Below are positions 26,096 to 34,987 of a stretch of DNA of 38,050 nucleotides, piece by piece. Source of the DNA: Nostoc sp. NMS4. GTDB taxonomy: Bacteria; Cyanobacteriota; Cyanobacteriia; Cyanobacteriales; Nostocaceae. The translations under genes were made by a program, and so were the position numbers. Numbering within the stretch: the first letter of the stretch is position 1; every line of letters starts with the position of its first letter. The notes beneath the pieces were generated by a model. The model saw only the letters and a program-made list of their open reading frames with translations, made no database searches and was not told the DNA's origin. The stretch covers positions 1 through 38,050 of the forward strand of contig NZ_JABXKI010000219.1 in the NCBI RefSeq assembly GCF_017115095.1. The letters run 5' to 3'.

Positions 26096-27535
26096 GTGAG
26101 GAAGTCTGTGACCATTCAAAGAAGTTCGGCGGAAGAAAACCAGTCGGGAAAAGCCTCAAAGTCCAGTAGAAAAATTTCCCAGAACTCGACATCAGGACGT
26201 TGGTTGTGGTTTTGGGTAGGTATGAGTGGTATTGCGATGGTATCAGCTACTGCGGGGGCGCTTTTGGCTGTGTCTTTGACTAGTACGCCTTTGCAACAAG
26301 CCCAGCTAACTCCAAAGGATGAGGCGGCCTTTGATAGCGATCGCATTTCTGGAGGTGTGCTGCGATTTTCAGAATTAACTCGCCCGGTAAATCTCTTGGT
26401 GATGGGAATGAGTGTACTTCCCCCAGATATCCAAAACCCTCCTGAAGATACCAAAAATCTCAAATATCTACCCCAAGTCAACTCCTTTGATGGTCTTTCT
26501 GATGTGATGCTCTTGGTCAAATTCGATCCAGAGACTAAAAAAATAAATATGCTCTCCATCCCCAGAGACACCCGCACAGAAATAGAGGGTCATGGAGTGA
26601 AAAAAATTAATGCTGCCAATGTTGACGGTGGTCCGGCTTTGACTGCCAGAACTGTCAGTAATCTCTTAGGTGGGGCGGGAATCGATCGCTATATCCGAAT
26701 TAACGTTTTGGGAGTTGCCAAGCTCATTGATGCCTTGGGTGGCGTAACAGTCTATGTCCCCAAAAATATGAAATACCAAGATGATTCTCAACATTTGTAC
26801 ATCAATTTGAAGGCGGGTAAGCAGCATCTTAACGGCGATCAAGCATTACAATTGCTGCGTTTTCGCCATGACGAACTCGGTGATATTGGTCGGATTCAGC
26901 GCCAGCAAATGGTGATTCGCGCTTTGATGGATCAAACACTCAACCCGGCTACTGTTGCTCAATTACCTAAAGTTCTTGATGTCGTCAAGGAACACATTGA
27001 TACTAACTTGACGGTTGAAGAGTTAGTGGCGCTTATGGGTTTTGGGGTGCGGACAAATCGCTCTAATATGCAAATGTTAATGCTGCCAGGTCGCTTTAGC
27101 GAGAAAGGCGAGTTTGATGCTAGCTATTGGTTGCCCAACAAAAATGGTATTGCCAAACTGATGGCTCAACACTTTGGTTTGGACTCAGAACAAGAACAAC
27201 TGGCGACTACGACGACCGATCCCCATTCTTTGCGTGTAGCAATTCAAGATAGCACAGGTGGCGATCGCTCTAACCTCCAACCGTTAATTAGAGCCTTGGA
27301 AAAATCTGGATATCGCAACGTTTATATAGCCAAGGCATGGGGTGAACCTCTAGATGTAACTCATATTGTCGCCCAACAAGGAGATGGTGACAGTGCCGAG
27401 TCAATCCGTAATACTTTGGGATTTGGAGAAGTGCGGGTGGAAAGCACCGGCAATCTTGGCTCGGATGTCAGTATCCAAGTAGGTAAAGATTGGTTGCAAC
27501 AAAAGTCTATTTTGGAGAAGTCGGGGACGAAATAA
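26096..27535 (+). CDS. LytR-CpsA-Psr (LCP) family protein
   Basis: 479 residues. A basic N-terminus and one transmembrane anchor (about 35-62) place the rest outside the cytoplasm. The LCP domain (about 100-285) shows DVMLLVKFDPETKKINMLSI, then PRDTRTEIEGHGVKKINAAN, and later RFRHDELGDIGRIQRQQ, with the Arg/Asp residues that bind pyrophosphate-lipid. A LytR C-terminal domain follows (about 380-470). LCP enzymes attach polymers, for instance polysaccharide, from undecaprenyl-pyrophosphate carriers to peptidoglycan; in cyanobacteria the acceptor and glycan are not defined. The start is a GTG (26096). It is convergent with the next gene, 11 bp apart. Confidence 0.93.
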   Translation: MRKSVTIQRSSAEENQSGKASKSSRKISQNSTSGRWLWFWVGMSGIAMVSATAGALLAVSLTSTPLQQAQLTPKDEAAFDSDRISGGVLRFSELTRPVNLLVMGMSVLPPDIQNPPEDTKNLKYLPQVNSFDGLSDVMLLVKFDPETKKINMLSIPRDTRTEIEGHGVKKINAANVDGGPALTARTVSNLLGGAGIDRYIRINVLGVAKLIDALGGVTVYVPKNMKYQDDSQHLYINLKAGKQHLNGDQALQLLRFRHDELGDIGRIQRQQMVIRALMDQTLNPATVAQLPKVLDVVKEHIDTNLTVEELVALMGFGVRTNRSNMQMLMLPGRFSEKGEFDASYWLPNKNGIAKLMAQHFGLDSEQEQLATTTTDPHSLRVAIQDSTGGDRSNLQPLIRALEKSGYRNVYIAKAWGEPLDVTHIVAQQGDGDSAESIRNTLGFGEVRVESTGNLGSDVSIQVGKDWLQQKSILEKSGTK

Positions 27536-27546
27536 TTCGTAATTAA

Positions 27547-28620
27547 TTACACTGGTAGAAATGGTGCTGAGAGCGAATTTACTACCTGGCTGAGTTCTTG
27601 GAGTTTAGCTGCTACTACACCATTAGTTAATAATTCTTCTGCTTTAGCTAAACCCTCTGCTATATCTTGACAAATACCACTCCGCCATAAATAAAATCCG
27701 CCATTCCACAAGGCTGTTTGCATTAGTTCACCTGGTTTACCTGCCAAAACCTCTTGAATATCTGCCACCAGTTCTTCAGTAGTTCCAAGGGGTACGTTCT
27801 TGGTCGTAAAGCCGTAATCACGCGGTACGAGGTGCAATCGTTCTACCTCTTGGGATGCTTCGGATGAAGATAAGCTGATGATTGCAGTGCGATCGCGCGG
27901 TAAGTCGCAACTCCCTTCTAATCCTTTAACTAATGTAAATTTTGTTACTCCCCGCAGTCCTAGAGCTATCTTAAACATTCCTTCTGTTGGCGGATGGACA
28001 AACCCAGCAATTATATGAGCATCGCCCGCATAAGGACACCAAATTAGCTCCATTGTCGCTAAGGGCGGACGTTTGCCAAGCTGGTCGCGGTATTCCCAAA
28101 GACTTGTAGTTAAGGGGAAATGCTGAGGTAGATAAATAAAACCGATTGCCGTTTGCTCAAATACTTGTTGGGCTTTTGCTAGTGGTAGGGTAGTCCAATC
28201 GACTCCTAAACCTTGCCAAATATCAATCAGGGGTAAGCCGTACTTAGTTGGTAGGCGATCGCTACCATGCATGATCACTGGTTGTCCCACTGCGGCGAGT
28301 AGTAAAGCTGTTACGGGACTAATTGGTGCTGTGCGCGTTCGGCCATCATAAGGGATGCCAAAAGCGATCGCTGGTCGCCGAGAGGCTATTGGTTGCAGTT
28401 TTGGGCCTAGTTCCTCATAAGCATCCAACATTCCGGCTAACTCTTCTCCGGTAGGACGCTTGATTCGATGAGCAATTAAAAACGCTCCGATTTGGGCTGG
28501 TGTAGCTTCACCCAGCAGCATCATTTTAGTAGCAGTGGCGGCTTGGGTACGAGTTAAATTCTCGGCTGTGTGGTTTCCACTACCTACTTTTTGCAGGAAT
28601 TCCCGAAATACATTGCTCAT
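27547..28620 (-). CDS. TrpD2-like anthranilate phosphoribosyltransferase family protein
   Basis: 357 residues of the TrpD/nucleoside-phosphorylase-like fold (class III phosphoribosyltransferase): an N-terminal helical region with ATATKMMLLGEATPAQIGAF, then IPYDGRTRTAPISPVTALLL, then GVTKFTLVKGLEGSCDLP. The canonical TrpD PRPP loop (KHGNR) is not seen; the corresponding stretch reads PVIMHGSDRLPTKYG. That divergence is typical of TrpD2/YbiB-type proteins, which have been linked to nucleic-acid binding rather than tryptophan synthesis. It is therefore better not called trpD. It is convergent with the LCP gene and flanked upstream by STRR repeats. Confidence 0.85.
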   Translation of the reverse strand: MSNVFREFLQKVGSGNHTAENLTRTQAATATKMMLLGEATPAQIGAFLIAHRIKRPTGEELAGMLDAYEELGPKLQPIASRRPAIAFGIPYDGRTRTAPISPVTALLLAAVGQPVIMHGSDRLPTKYGLPLIDIWQGLGVDWTTLPLAKAQQVFEQTAIGFIYLPQHFPLTTSLWEYRDQLGKRPPLATMELIWCPYAGDAHIIAGFVHPPTEGMFKIALGLRGVTKFTLVKGLEGSCDLPRDRTAIISLSSSEASQEVERLHLVPRDYGFTTKNVPLGTTEELVADIQEVLAGKPGELMQTALWNGGFYLWRSGICQDIAEGLAKAEELLTNGVVAAKLQELSQVVNSLSAPFLPV

Positions 28621-29007
28621 TTTTCCTTTGTCCTCTGTCCACCGTCATTTGTCTATTGTCCTTTGTCTTTCGTGATAACCGAAAATGACTAATGACCGAA
28701 TTTTAGATTTAAGAAGATAAAAATGAGTCGTCAACAGCAGGTTTACTATAGCAATCCTAAATGAGATTGTGAAAATTTTTGTTATGGTCATCCTTGGTCA
28801 TTTGTCCTACCTTGCGGTCAGCCCTTCGGGTGACGCTCCTAACGTCGCTAACGCTACGCTAACAGCAGTCGCTCATGGGGGAAACCTCCAAGACCGCGCT
28901 GCTTCACCTCTGGCGCGTCATTAGTCAATTTGTGATTACAAAGGACAAATGACAAATGACAAATGACTGCCAACAGAGCTAAATGGATTTCAATTTTCTG
29001 TGCCTAC
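28621..29007. repeat. STRR and dispersed repeats between genes
   Basis: TTTGTCC/TTTGTCA units (28625-28670) and the same family inverted, GACAAAT (28941-28968), flank a GC-rich dispersed repeat with TCAGCCCTTCGGGTGACGCT (28818-28920). No gene is seen. Confidence 0.65.
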
Positions 29008-29283
29008 TTAAAAATCACGAAATTCCTTGCCGTGCCATACCCGTAAGACAAATATAGTATCTGACTCACGCAGGTAACGAACTACGTGCTTCCCGGCGAT
29101 CAGCTCACGCACATTTTCTAGCTCCGGGACAGGACGGCCTATGTCTGGATAAAGTACAAGTTTTCCTATAGTCTGCCTAAGCCTTAGTGACACTCGCTCT
29201 GCTGTCTGCGGATTGTTTTGAGCAATGAACTCTCTTAGCCGTACTAAGTCCTGCACCGCACTTAGAGAGAACTGAAATTTCAT
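29008..29283 (-). CDS. RelE/ParE-family toxin
   Basis: 91 residues with the ParE-like pattern: KFQFSLSAVQDLVRLREFIA, NPQTAERVSLRLRQTIGKL, YPDIGRPVPELENVRELIAG, and a C-terminal strand pair (YLRESDTIFVLRVWHGKEF). ParE toxins poison DNA gyrase and RelE toxins cut mRNA on the ribosome; the two cannot be separated from sequence alone, although GRPVPE...RELIAGKHVVRY favours ParE. It is encoded just after the antitoxin, overlapping it by four bases. It is intact and small with no signal peptide. Confidence 0.9.
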   Translation of the reverse strand: MKFQFSLSAVQDLVRLREFIAQNNPQTAERVSLRLRQTIGKLVLYPDIGRPVPELENVRELIAGKHVVRYLRESDTIFVLRVWHGKEFRDF

Positions 29284-29546
29284 ATCTTCGGTGCAGTAGC
29301 TTCATCGGCAGTTCCCCAGGTTTCAAGCCACTTCATAACTGACTCACCGGAAACAACCCTTTGTGCTTCAATGTCAGCGATCGCCTCTTGTGTCTCTTCG
29401 AGCATCCTAAGCTTTTGCTCCTCCCGTGCAATGTACTGCCGTAGAGCATCGTTGATTATCCAGCCTTTCGTCCGTTGCAGTTTCGTTGCGGTCACTTCGA
29501 GCTTATCTTCAAGCTCATCATCGAGCCTGAAACTTGTGGTACTCAT
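29280..29546 (-). CDS. Ribbon-helix-helix antitoxin
   Basis: 88 residues with an N-terminal ribbon-helix-helix DNA-binding motif (TTSFRLDDELEDKLEVTATK, then RTKGWIINDALRQYIA) and an acidic C-terminal tail (about 50-88) that would wrap the toxin. Such CopG/ParD-type antitoxins repress their own promoter, which should lie just upstream (29547-29620). It overlaps the ParE-like toxin gene by four bases (ATGA), the normal coupling for these modules. Confidence 0.9.
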   Translation of the reverse strand: MSTTSFRLDDELEDKLEVTATKLQRTKGWIINDALRQYIAREEQKLRMLEETQEAIADIEAQRVVSGESVMKWLETWGTADEATAPKI

Positions 29547-29689
29547 ACCTTTATCTCAAATAATGCGTTATACTGCATTGTATTATAACGGGGAAATTGC
29601 CAGATTAAAAGAGTGAAGATTACTCAAGACCAGGACTTACGCAACTGGCACAGCGCGATCGGCACTTATTTTATAAAATCAGCTTTCTA

Positions 29690-30319
29690 CTACACAATAT
29701 ATACAGTGAAATTAACTAGGTTGTCCTGACCAAATCGCAGGGAATCACCGTTTAACAGGCGATATTGCATACCAGGAGTTAGAGGATTGTTGTTTAAATA
29801 AATACCATTTGTACTCATGTCAACAATCATATAGGAATTTTGCGACCAGTCCCAATCGACTCGCGCATGACGACGAGAGACTATTCCTTCACTGGGAATG
29901 CCGGTTAGGTCGATTTCTGGCGGCGCTATTCCTGGACTCTGGCTGCGACGACCAATATAACCTCCTTCCCCAATGAGGTGAAATTCTCTGCCGGTGCTAT
30001 GAATCAGCTTTAAGAGAGGCGCTCTTTGAGGCGGGGGAGTATAAACAGGCGGTGTTGGTTGATAGGAAACTCTTGGCTGATAGACTGTTGAATAATCAAC
30101 GGGAGCTTGTTGGGGAACTTGGTAGTTAGGTTGTTCTGTTGCTGGGCGTTGATACTGGACAGGTGGTTGTTGATTGGGTGGTTGTTGATTGGGCGGTTCT
30201 GGTGTAGGAGCAACTACATTACCCACAGGAGTGGAACACCAGGGACAAACCTTAGCATTGTTAGGTAGGGCGCGGTTAAAATATTCGCAACTGGGATTAG
30301 GGCACCGATTTGCAGGCAT
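29690..30319 (-). CDS. Zinc-ribbon FHA-domain protein
   Basis: 209 residues. An N-terminal zinc ribbon (C6, C11, C25, C28: RCPNPSCEY and VCPWCS) is followed by a long Pro/Gln-rich disordered linker (about 33-95) and a forkhead-associated domain (about 100-205). The FHA hallmarks are GRRSQS, SRRHARV and STNGIYLNN, with the Arg/Ser/His/Asn set that binds phosphothreonine. It is the last gene of the minus-strand signalling operon and overlaps the preceding pseudokinase gene by 23 bp. FHA proteins also appear as components or regulators of type VI secretion. Here it could read phosphorylation by a kinase, but no active Ser/Thr kinase is present in the window. Confidence 0.9.
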   Translation of the reverse strand: MPANRCPNPSCEYFNRALPNNAKVCPWCSTPVGNVVAPTPEPPNQQPPNQQPPVQYQRPATEQPNYQVPQQAPVDYSTVYQPRVSYQPTPPVYTPPPQRAPLLKLIHSTGREFHLIGEGGYIGRRSQSPGIAPPEIDLTGIPSEGIVSRRHARVDWDWSQNSYMIVDMSTNGIYLNNNPLTPGMQYRLLNGDSLRFGQDNLVNFTVYIV

Positions 30320-32441
30320 AGGAATTTATATCATCAGGCATAGGTTGTAAAGCTACAAGACCTACTTTACTAAGTAAACATTGACCCTGACGAGTAGTTA
30401 ACATCTGGGCAAATGTAGAGCCACCAGGCAGGTGGCTGCTGTCTTTAGGGTACACTACAAAAATAGGGTATCCCAAGGGGTAGCTTTGGAAAGTGGTGAC
30501 ATCAACATAATAATCATCATGTTGACACAAGTCATCTGAGGGATTTATTGAGCGCCGATCGCGTCTTTGAAACAGAGGTTGAATGGCTGACTTTTGATCA
30601 TCTGCGATCGCTAGCGGATAGCCAGTACACTGACTCGAAGTTTTACTGATAATCCCAAAACTGATAATACCAGTGGTTCGCCCTTCTAAAGTCTCACTGC
30701 GTATCAAATTTTGAGTTTTTGTTGTATCAAGTTTAGTAACTTTTGCTGCAAATAAAGCTTCGTCTTGAGGGGAATTTTTCAGAACTATTTCTTGAAATTT
30801 ACTGATTGCTTCTGGTTCAGTTGGGGCAAAAGGTTTCACGGGTAAATTTGGAAGTTTAGGACTAATCTGCTGCCAATTAGTAATTTTACCTGTGTAAATT
30901 TGACGCAATTGCTCAAAATTGATTTGTCCCCCAAGAGCATTAGCAAGATTTGAGTCTCTTTTATTAAATGCGACAAAAACAATTAACCCATCATAAGCAA
31001 TTGGTTTTTTCGCAAGTTTATCTGTGATGTTGTCTACCAAACTAGTAATTGCAAAATCTTTTTTGTTTGTTTGGACTTCTTCGAGACTTTTAATCGGATT
31101 ATTTACATTAGATGACAAAACAGATTTATAATCAAATGTTGCTGTTGCATCTGACTTTGGTCTGGTCAATAAGTCTCCTAAACGATTGTTGTCTACAGAT
31201 TGCGTCAAAACAAAACTCCATGTACTATTTTTTTCTCCTGTATAAGTAAATTGTCCAGAAGGGACGTTGGAGACTTCTGAGAAATTCCGTACAAGTCTAG
31301 ACCATTGGATATATTGATTAGGATTATCTGTTTTCCTGCCCCAAAACCAATACCAAATTCCGCCGCCAAGTAGTAATAATGCCAAAATTCCTAACAAAAT
31401 TAAGGGCATTGGCAAAGACTTTTTTATTTCTTGAGAACCTGGCAAACCCACTGAACTTGAACTATTGCCACGATCTTCTTTAGGAAGTTCTAGCAATGCT
31501 TGACGAGCCGCTTCTGCACTCTCAAAAGGACTTTCTAGCCCAATTAAACGATAAATAAACTGTTTTAAATTGCTATCGTTATCCGGCCATTGTTCATTAT
31601 CTCTAGGGTCGAGAGGCTGGTTAGATAAAAAATTAGTTGTCCGTCCTACCCATAAAGAAAAGGCTAGCAATCCTAATGATTCTAAATCTTGCTCAGGTTT
31701 GGCGGGAGCAGGTTGAGCAATACTTGGTGGAATAAATAAGTTTTCCCAGATAGCTAAATCACAAAAGTATATAGAAAAATTTTGATTATTTTCTACCTTA
31801 ATTAAAGTGCTATCTAAACTGATGTTGCCGTGAGTTATACCCAGTTGCGTTTGATTGGAGGGAAAACGCAGCTTTTGAGTATGGAGAAACTGGAGAGTTT
31901 GTAAACCTTGATTAAGTACCTCACGCACATCAGCAGATGTCATTGCTCCCTTTTCTATGAGATACTTACCTAAAGTTTGGGATGACTCTATGCCTTGAGT
32001 AATTAGATAACAGCGTTCTCCTTTTGCATCTGCGATCGCTTCTTTAGTTTCGACAAGACGGAAGTTTTGGATTCGACTATCAGCTAAACTTACTCCACCC
32101 ACCCGTTTAAAAGTCTCTTTCCGTTTTTGAGTCTCGGTTTCATTAAAACAACGATTGGGTAGCAGATATTCTTTGATAATTACAGGCTGTTTGTCCTTAA
32201 GTTGAACACCTGAGTATAAACGGCCTAAACCGCGCACACCGACAAAACTAGCTATTTTATAAGTCCCCTGACTTCCTTTAATCTCACCCTCCGCCGGTAA
32301 AGTTGCTGGAAAACCACATTCCAAGCAAAATTTAGCGCCCTTAATTTGCTGCGCCGTTTGAAAAGGGCGATCGCAACTTAAGGGAGAATTATACGAGCAG
32401 GGGTATTTTTGATAAAAAGATTCAAATGAAGCCATATACAA
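30297..32441 (-). CDS. Pseudokinase - TM - PstS-like binding-domain fusion
   Basis: 714 residues. An N-terminal zinc-ribbon-like Cys set (C15, C23, C39, C42) precedes a eukaryotic-type protein-kinase fold (about 58-310) that keeps the beta-3 lysine (K90, VIIKEYLL) but has HGNISLDST where HRDxKxxN is expected (catalytic Asp is Asn206) and DLA for DFG (228-230). It is probably catalytically weak or dead. One transmembrane helix (about 345-367) leads to an extracytoplasmic PstS-type substrate-binding domain (about 375-714) with GLIVFVAFNKRD, LRQIYTGKITNW and SFGIISKTSSQC. A binding event outside could be passed to the kinase-like part inside. It is the third gene of the HK-RR-pseudokinase-FHA operon. 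Confidence 0.8.
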   Translation of the reverse strand: MYMASFESFYQKYPCSYNSPLSCDRPFQTAQQIKGAKFCLECGFPATLPAEGEIKGSQGTYKIASFVGVRGLGRLYSGVQLKDKQPVIIKEYLLPNRCFNETETQKRKETFKRVGGVSLADSRIQNFRLVETKEAIADAKGERCYLITQGIESSQTLGKYLIEKGAMTSADVREVLNQGLQTLQFLHTQKLRFPSNQTQLGITHGNISLDSTLIKVENNQNFSIYFCDLAIWENLFIPPSIAQPAPAKPEQDLESLGLLAFSLWVGRTTNFLSNQPLDPRDNEQWPDNDSNLKQFIYRLIGLESPFESAEAARQALLELPKEDRGNSSSSVGLPGSQEIKKSLPMPLILLGILALLLLGGGIWYWFWGRKTDNPNQYIQWSRLVRNFSEVSNVPSGQFTYTGEKNSTWSFVLTQSVDNNRLGDLLTRPKSDATATFDYKSVLSSNVNNPIKSLEEVQTNKKDFAITSLVDNITDKLAKKPIAYDGLIVFVAFNKRDSNLANALGGQINFEQLRQIYTGKITNWQQISPKLPNLPVKPFAPTEPEAISKFQEIVLKNSPQDEALFAAKVTKLDTTKTQNLIRSETLEGRTTGIISFGIISKTSSQCTGYPLAIADDQKSAIQPLFQRRDRRSINPSDDLCQHDDYYVDVTTFQSYPLGYPIFVVYPKDSSHLPGGSTFAQMLTTRQGQCLLSKVGLVALQPMPDDINSYACKSVP

Positions 32442-32478
32442 ACAGTTTCGTGAATTGCGCCAATTACTTCCGTCGCAC

Positions 32479-33159
32479 TCAAGGGTGGACTAATCCTAAC
32501 TTGAGAGCAACTATAATCGCTTGAGCCCGGCTAGTAACTTTCAATTTTTCAAAAATACTGGTGAGATGCGCCTTAACAGTAGCAACTGTTACATATAAAT
32601 GTTTAGCGATTTTTTCATTAGAATCACCTTGAGTTAACCTGTATAAAACTTCTTGCTCTCTTTCGGTTAAATGCACCTCATGACAGGCTTTCACACAAGA
32701 ATCTGAATAAGTCTGAAAAAACCGGAAAAATCGACTAGCAACTTCTGAAGGTAGATAAATTTCCGACCTAGTTACAGTGTCAATAGCTTCACAAAGTTGT
32801 GTTGCTACACGATTTTTAAACACATAACCTGCGGCTCCCCCCTGCATCGCTCTAAAAATCCAGTCGTCTTCTTGATGAGCCGACAATACTAAAACCTTGC
32901 CAGTGTAACCAGCTTCTTTAAGACGTGTCAAAACTGTAATTCCATCACATCCTTTCAATTGCATATCCAGCAAAATTAAATCTGGACATTTCTGGGTTGT
33001 AAACTTCAAAACCTGCTCAACAGAATCTGCATCACCCATCACTTCTAAAGGTAATGCAGAATTAATACTATAAAAATTCAGGAGAGTATGTAACCCTTTA
33101 CGAAAGCGTTCTTCGTCATCTACCAACAAAACTGAAAGTTTTTTGCGATCGTTAATCAT
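32479..33159 (-). CDS. NarL/FixJ-type response regulator
   Basis: 226 residues. A receiver domain (about 8-130) with acidic pair D14/D15, phosphoacceptor D65 in LILLDMQLKG, S93 (LSAHQ) and K115 (YVFKN) is complete. The linker is followed by a LuxR-type helix-turn-helix (about 163-226), LTEREQEVLYRLTQGDSNEK, then ATVKAHLTSIFEKL. It would bind DNA after phosphorylation, most simply by the histidine kinase encoded just upstream, 29 bp away. The spacer consists almost only of ACAAATT heptamers. It is a candidate regulator of the divergent injection-system genes as well as of its own operon; this is inferred from position. Confidence 0.93.
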   Translation of the reverse strand: MINDRKKLSVLLVDDEERFRKGLHTLLNFYSINSALPLEVMGDADSVEQVLKFTTQKCPDLILLDMQLKGCDGITVLTRLKEAGYTGKVLVLSAHQEDDWIFRAMQGGAAGYVFKNRVATQLCEAIDTVTRSEIYLPSEVASRFFRFFQTYSDSCVKACHEVHLTEREQEVLYRLTQGDSNEKIAKHLYVTVATVKAHLTSIFEKLKVTSRAQAIIVALKLGLVHP

Positions 33160-33160
33160 T

Positions 33161-33191
33161 TTACAAATTACAAATTACAAATTACGAATTA
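33161..33191. repeat. STRR ACAAATT between HK and RR genes
   Basis: Tandem ACAAATT units fill the 29-bp spacer between the histidine-kinase stop and the response-regulator start and include the kinase stop codon. Confidence 0.75.
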
Positions 33192-34331
33192 ATTTCCGCT
33201 CCTCGATCGAGGTAAAATTATAGAAAATTGCGCCCCCTTTTCTGAGAATACTTGCGCCCAAATACTTCCTTGATGATCTAGAATAATTTTTTTAGCAATA
33301 GTTAAACCCAGTCCTGTGCCTCCTTTCCGCCGTGAATAAAATGGGGTAAATACTTTTTGTAAATCCTCTTGAGATAATCCTGGCCCTTGATCGGAGATTT
33401 TAATTAAAACTTCATCTTGGAAAATTTGCCAGCTACAGGTAATTGTTCCTGCATTCGGACTGAAATGAACGGCATTACTGAGGATATTATCAAAAACTTG
33501 TTTCATTTGTAATTTATCTATCTTCAGTAATGTTGATGTATCTGGAATCAAGATTTTAAGTTTTTTCTGATTAATTAGAGGTTGTAAATTTTTCATACTT
33601 TCAACCACTAAACTTCTTAAATCTTGAAGTGTTACCCTTAATTTTGCGCTTTGTCCGCAATCAATCAGTTCGTTTAAATTAGTATCTAAATTTTGTATGC
33701 TTTCACCGATAATTGTTGCTTGTTCTCGCCAAATGCTATCTTCTAAACCTAAGTAGAGATTATGTGCATACAATCCTATAAGTCCTAGAGCGTTACGCAA
33801 TTGATGACCTACTCGATGCAGGATATCTTCTAGGAGTTGAATTTCAGTTTTTTGTCTTCCATAGTCTGAGTAAATATCTACATACTTACTCAGTAGCATA
33901 GCAGAGCGTTTTACGTATAATTGCAAACTCTCTGAGAGAGGTTCATTAGTGATGATTTGAATGTATTCAGGTTTTTGATTTCTATAACCTATAGCGCAAA
34001 TGTAGGAAATTGATGAAAAGTCCTTAAGTCTAAATTCATGTAAAGTCAAAGTAGGCGGAAAATCTGTAAGCCATACTTCCGATCGCAAATAGGCTAACGT
34101 TTTTCGGGAAAAAGGAACTTGAGCTTCACCGTAATGTATAACTTCCTGATGATTTTTCAGCAAATAATCATGATAGACGATACGAGCGAAAAAAATTGGA
34201 TATTGACTAGTTAACTGCTCAGACTCAAGCCGACAAAAGCTTTGAATATCTGAAGAGTTCAAATAATTAGAGCCATTTTCTAGTTTTTGTACAGAAAAGC
34301 CTAGTGTCATAGTTTCACTCGCTTTTTGCAA
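33189..34331 (-). CDS. Soluble sensor histidine kinase
   Basis: 380 residues with no transmembrane segment, so a cytoplasmic sensor. The N-terminal ~160 residues are an input domain I cannot name; it is not an obvious PAS or GAF. The dimerisation/phosphoacceptor helix is LEDILHRVGHQLRNALGLIG with His176 as the likely phosphoacceptor, a non-standard H-box. The ATPase domain has N-box DNILSNAVHFS (282, 286), G1 DQGPGLS (314-320), F-box FTPFYSRR and G2 GGTGLGL (337-343). It begins the four-gene operon ending with the FHA gene and runs divergently from the injection-system genes, with about 650 bp between. The start may be at M8 rather than M1. Confidence 0.9.
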   Translation of the reverse strand: MQKASETMTLGFSVQKLENGSNYLNSSDIQSFCRLESEQLTSQYPIFFARIVYHDYLLKNHQEVIHYGEAQVPFSRKTLAYLRSEVWLTDFPPTLTLHEFRLKDFSSISYICAIGYRNQKPEYIQIITNEPLSESLQLYVKRSAMLLSKYVDIYSDYGRQKTEIQLLEDILHRVGHQLRNALGLIGLYAHNLYLGLEDSIWREQATIIGESIQNLDTNLNELIDCGQSAKLRVTLQDLRSLVVESMKNLQPLINQKKLKILIPDTSTLLKIDKLQMKQVFDNILSNAVHFSPNAGTITCSWQIFQDEVLIKISDQGPGLSQEDLQKVFTPFYSRRKGGTGLGLTIAKKIILDHQGSIWAQVFSEKGAQFSIILPRSRSGN

Positions 34332-34527
34332 CCAAATATTTTTACTCTTGTCCTGGACAGTATAAAATTAGGCAGTCTCAGGAATGTTTATCTTTTTGTT
34401 AAGTTATCTTTATCAACTAGTTAAGACAATATAAACAATTATTAAGTTTACATTCAAAACTGCATTTAATTTCCCTAAGCATATACAGGTATATAGTACC
34501 TATTCTTTGCAACACCTGGATAAATCT

Positions 34528-34582
34528 GTTTGTAGTGAGCGCTTTAGCGTTCAAACCAAGGACAAAAGTCCTGACTACAAAC
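34528..34582. repeat. Three-way-junction palindromic repeat
   Basis: Outer arms GTTTGTAGT (34528-34536) and ACTACAAAC (34574-34582) enclose two side hairpins: GAGCGC-TTTA-GCGTTC (34537-34552, one mismatch) and AGGAC-AAAA-GTCCT (34559-34572). The result is a compact cloverleaf-like fold. I recognise it as a dispersed element of Nostoc-type genomes. It lies between the two divergent promoters. Confidence 0.6.
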
Positions 34583-34800
34583 TTATTCATCCATCGGAGT
34601 TGGGCTGGCGCTCTAGGGCGCACTTTCTGAGCCAGACCACAATAAAAATATCGTGCGTCTAACTAAGAGATACTCAAGAGTAATCTACAAACTCAAGTTA
34701 CTACTTTTCGGATTGTTTGAAAAGCTAATATTCTCCAGCCTTCTGAATCATGATTCTGAGAGAGTGGCAGATAAGGGGAATAATCAATGCCTAATAAATA

Positions 34801-34875
34801 CTTCTCTACGAACGCTATTCGCGCTCGTAGACAGAGGCTGTGCGGTTCCTGAGCGTAGTCCCGCAGGGAAGGGGA
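34801..34875. repeat. Dispersed GC-rich repeat
   Basis: A stretch with TTCTCTACGAACGCTATTCG and later CTGAGCGTAGTCCCGCAGGG, related to GAGACGCTACGC-type repeats at about 13943-13975, 15709-15730 and 21667-21693. Non-coding. Confidence 0.5.
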
Positions 34876-34987
34876 GTACAAGTGCCCCATTCTCAATCCA
34901 AAAATATCGACAAAAGTCTAATTAACTTTAGAAGACTGATACATATACTCTAGACTCATCTGGATTAGCTACCAGCAGAACACCTTC

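Larger units (their letters stand above)
34332..34987. promoter_or_regulatory. Divergent promoter region, HK operon / injection system
   Basis: 656 bp without a supported gene separate the divergent start codons of the kinase operon and the injection-system operon. It contains two dispersed repeats (listed separately) and AT-rich stretches (34380-34440, 34640-34790) where promoters for both directions should lie. No strong terminator or known riboswitch was seen. Confidence 0.5.

Noticed and set aside
27547..28620. Canonical trpD of tryptophan synthesis
   Set aside because: The PRPP-loop and anthranilate-site residues of true TrpD are not recognisable; a TrpD2-like assignment is safer.
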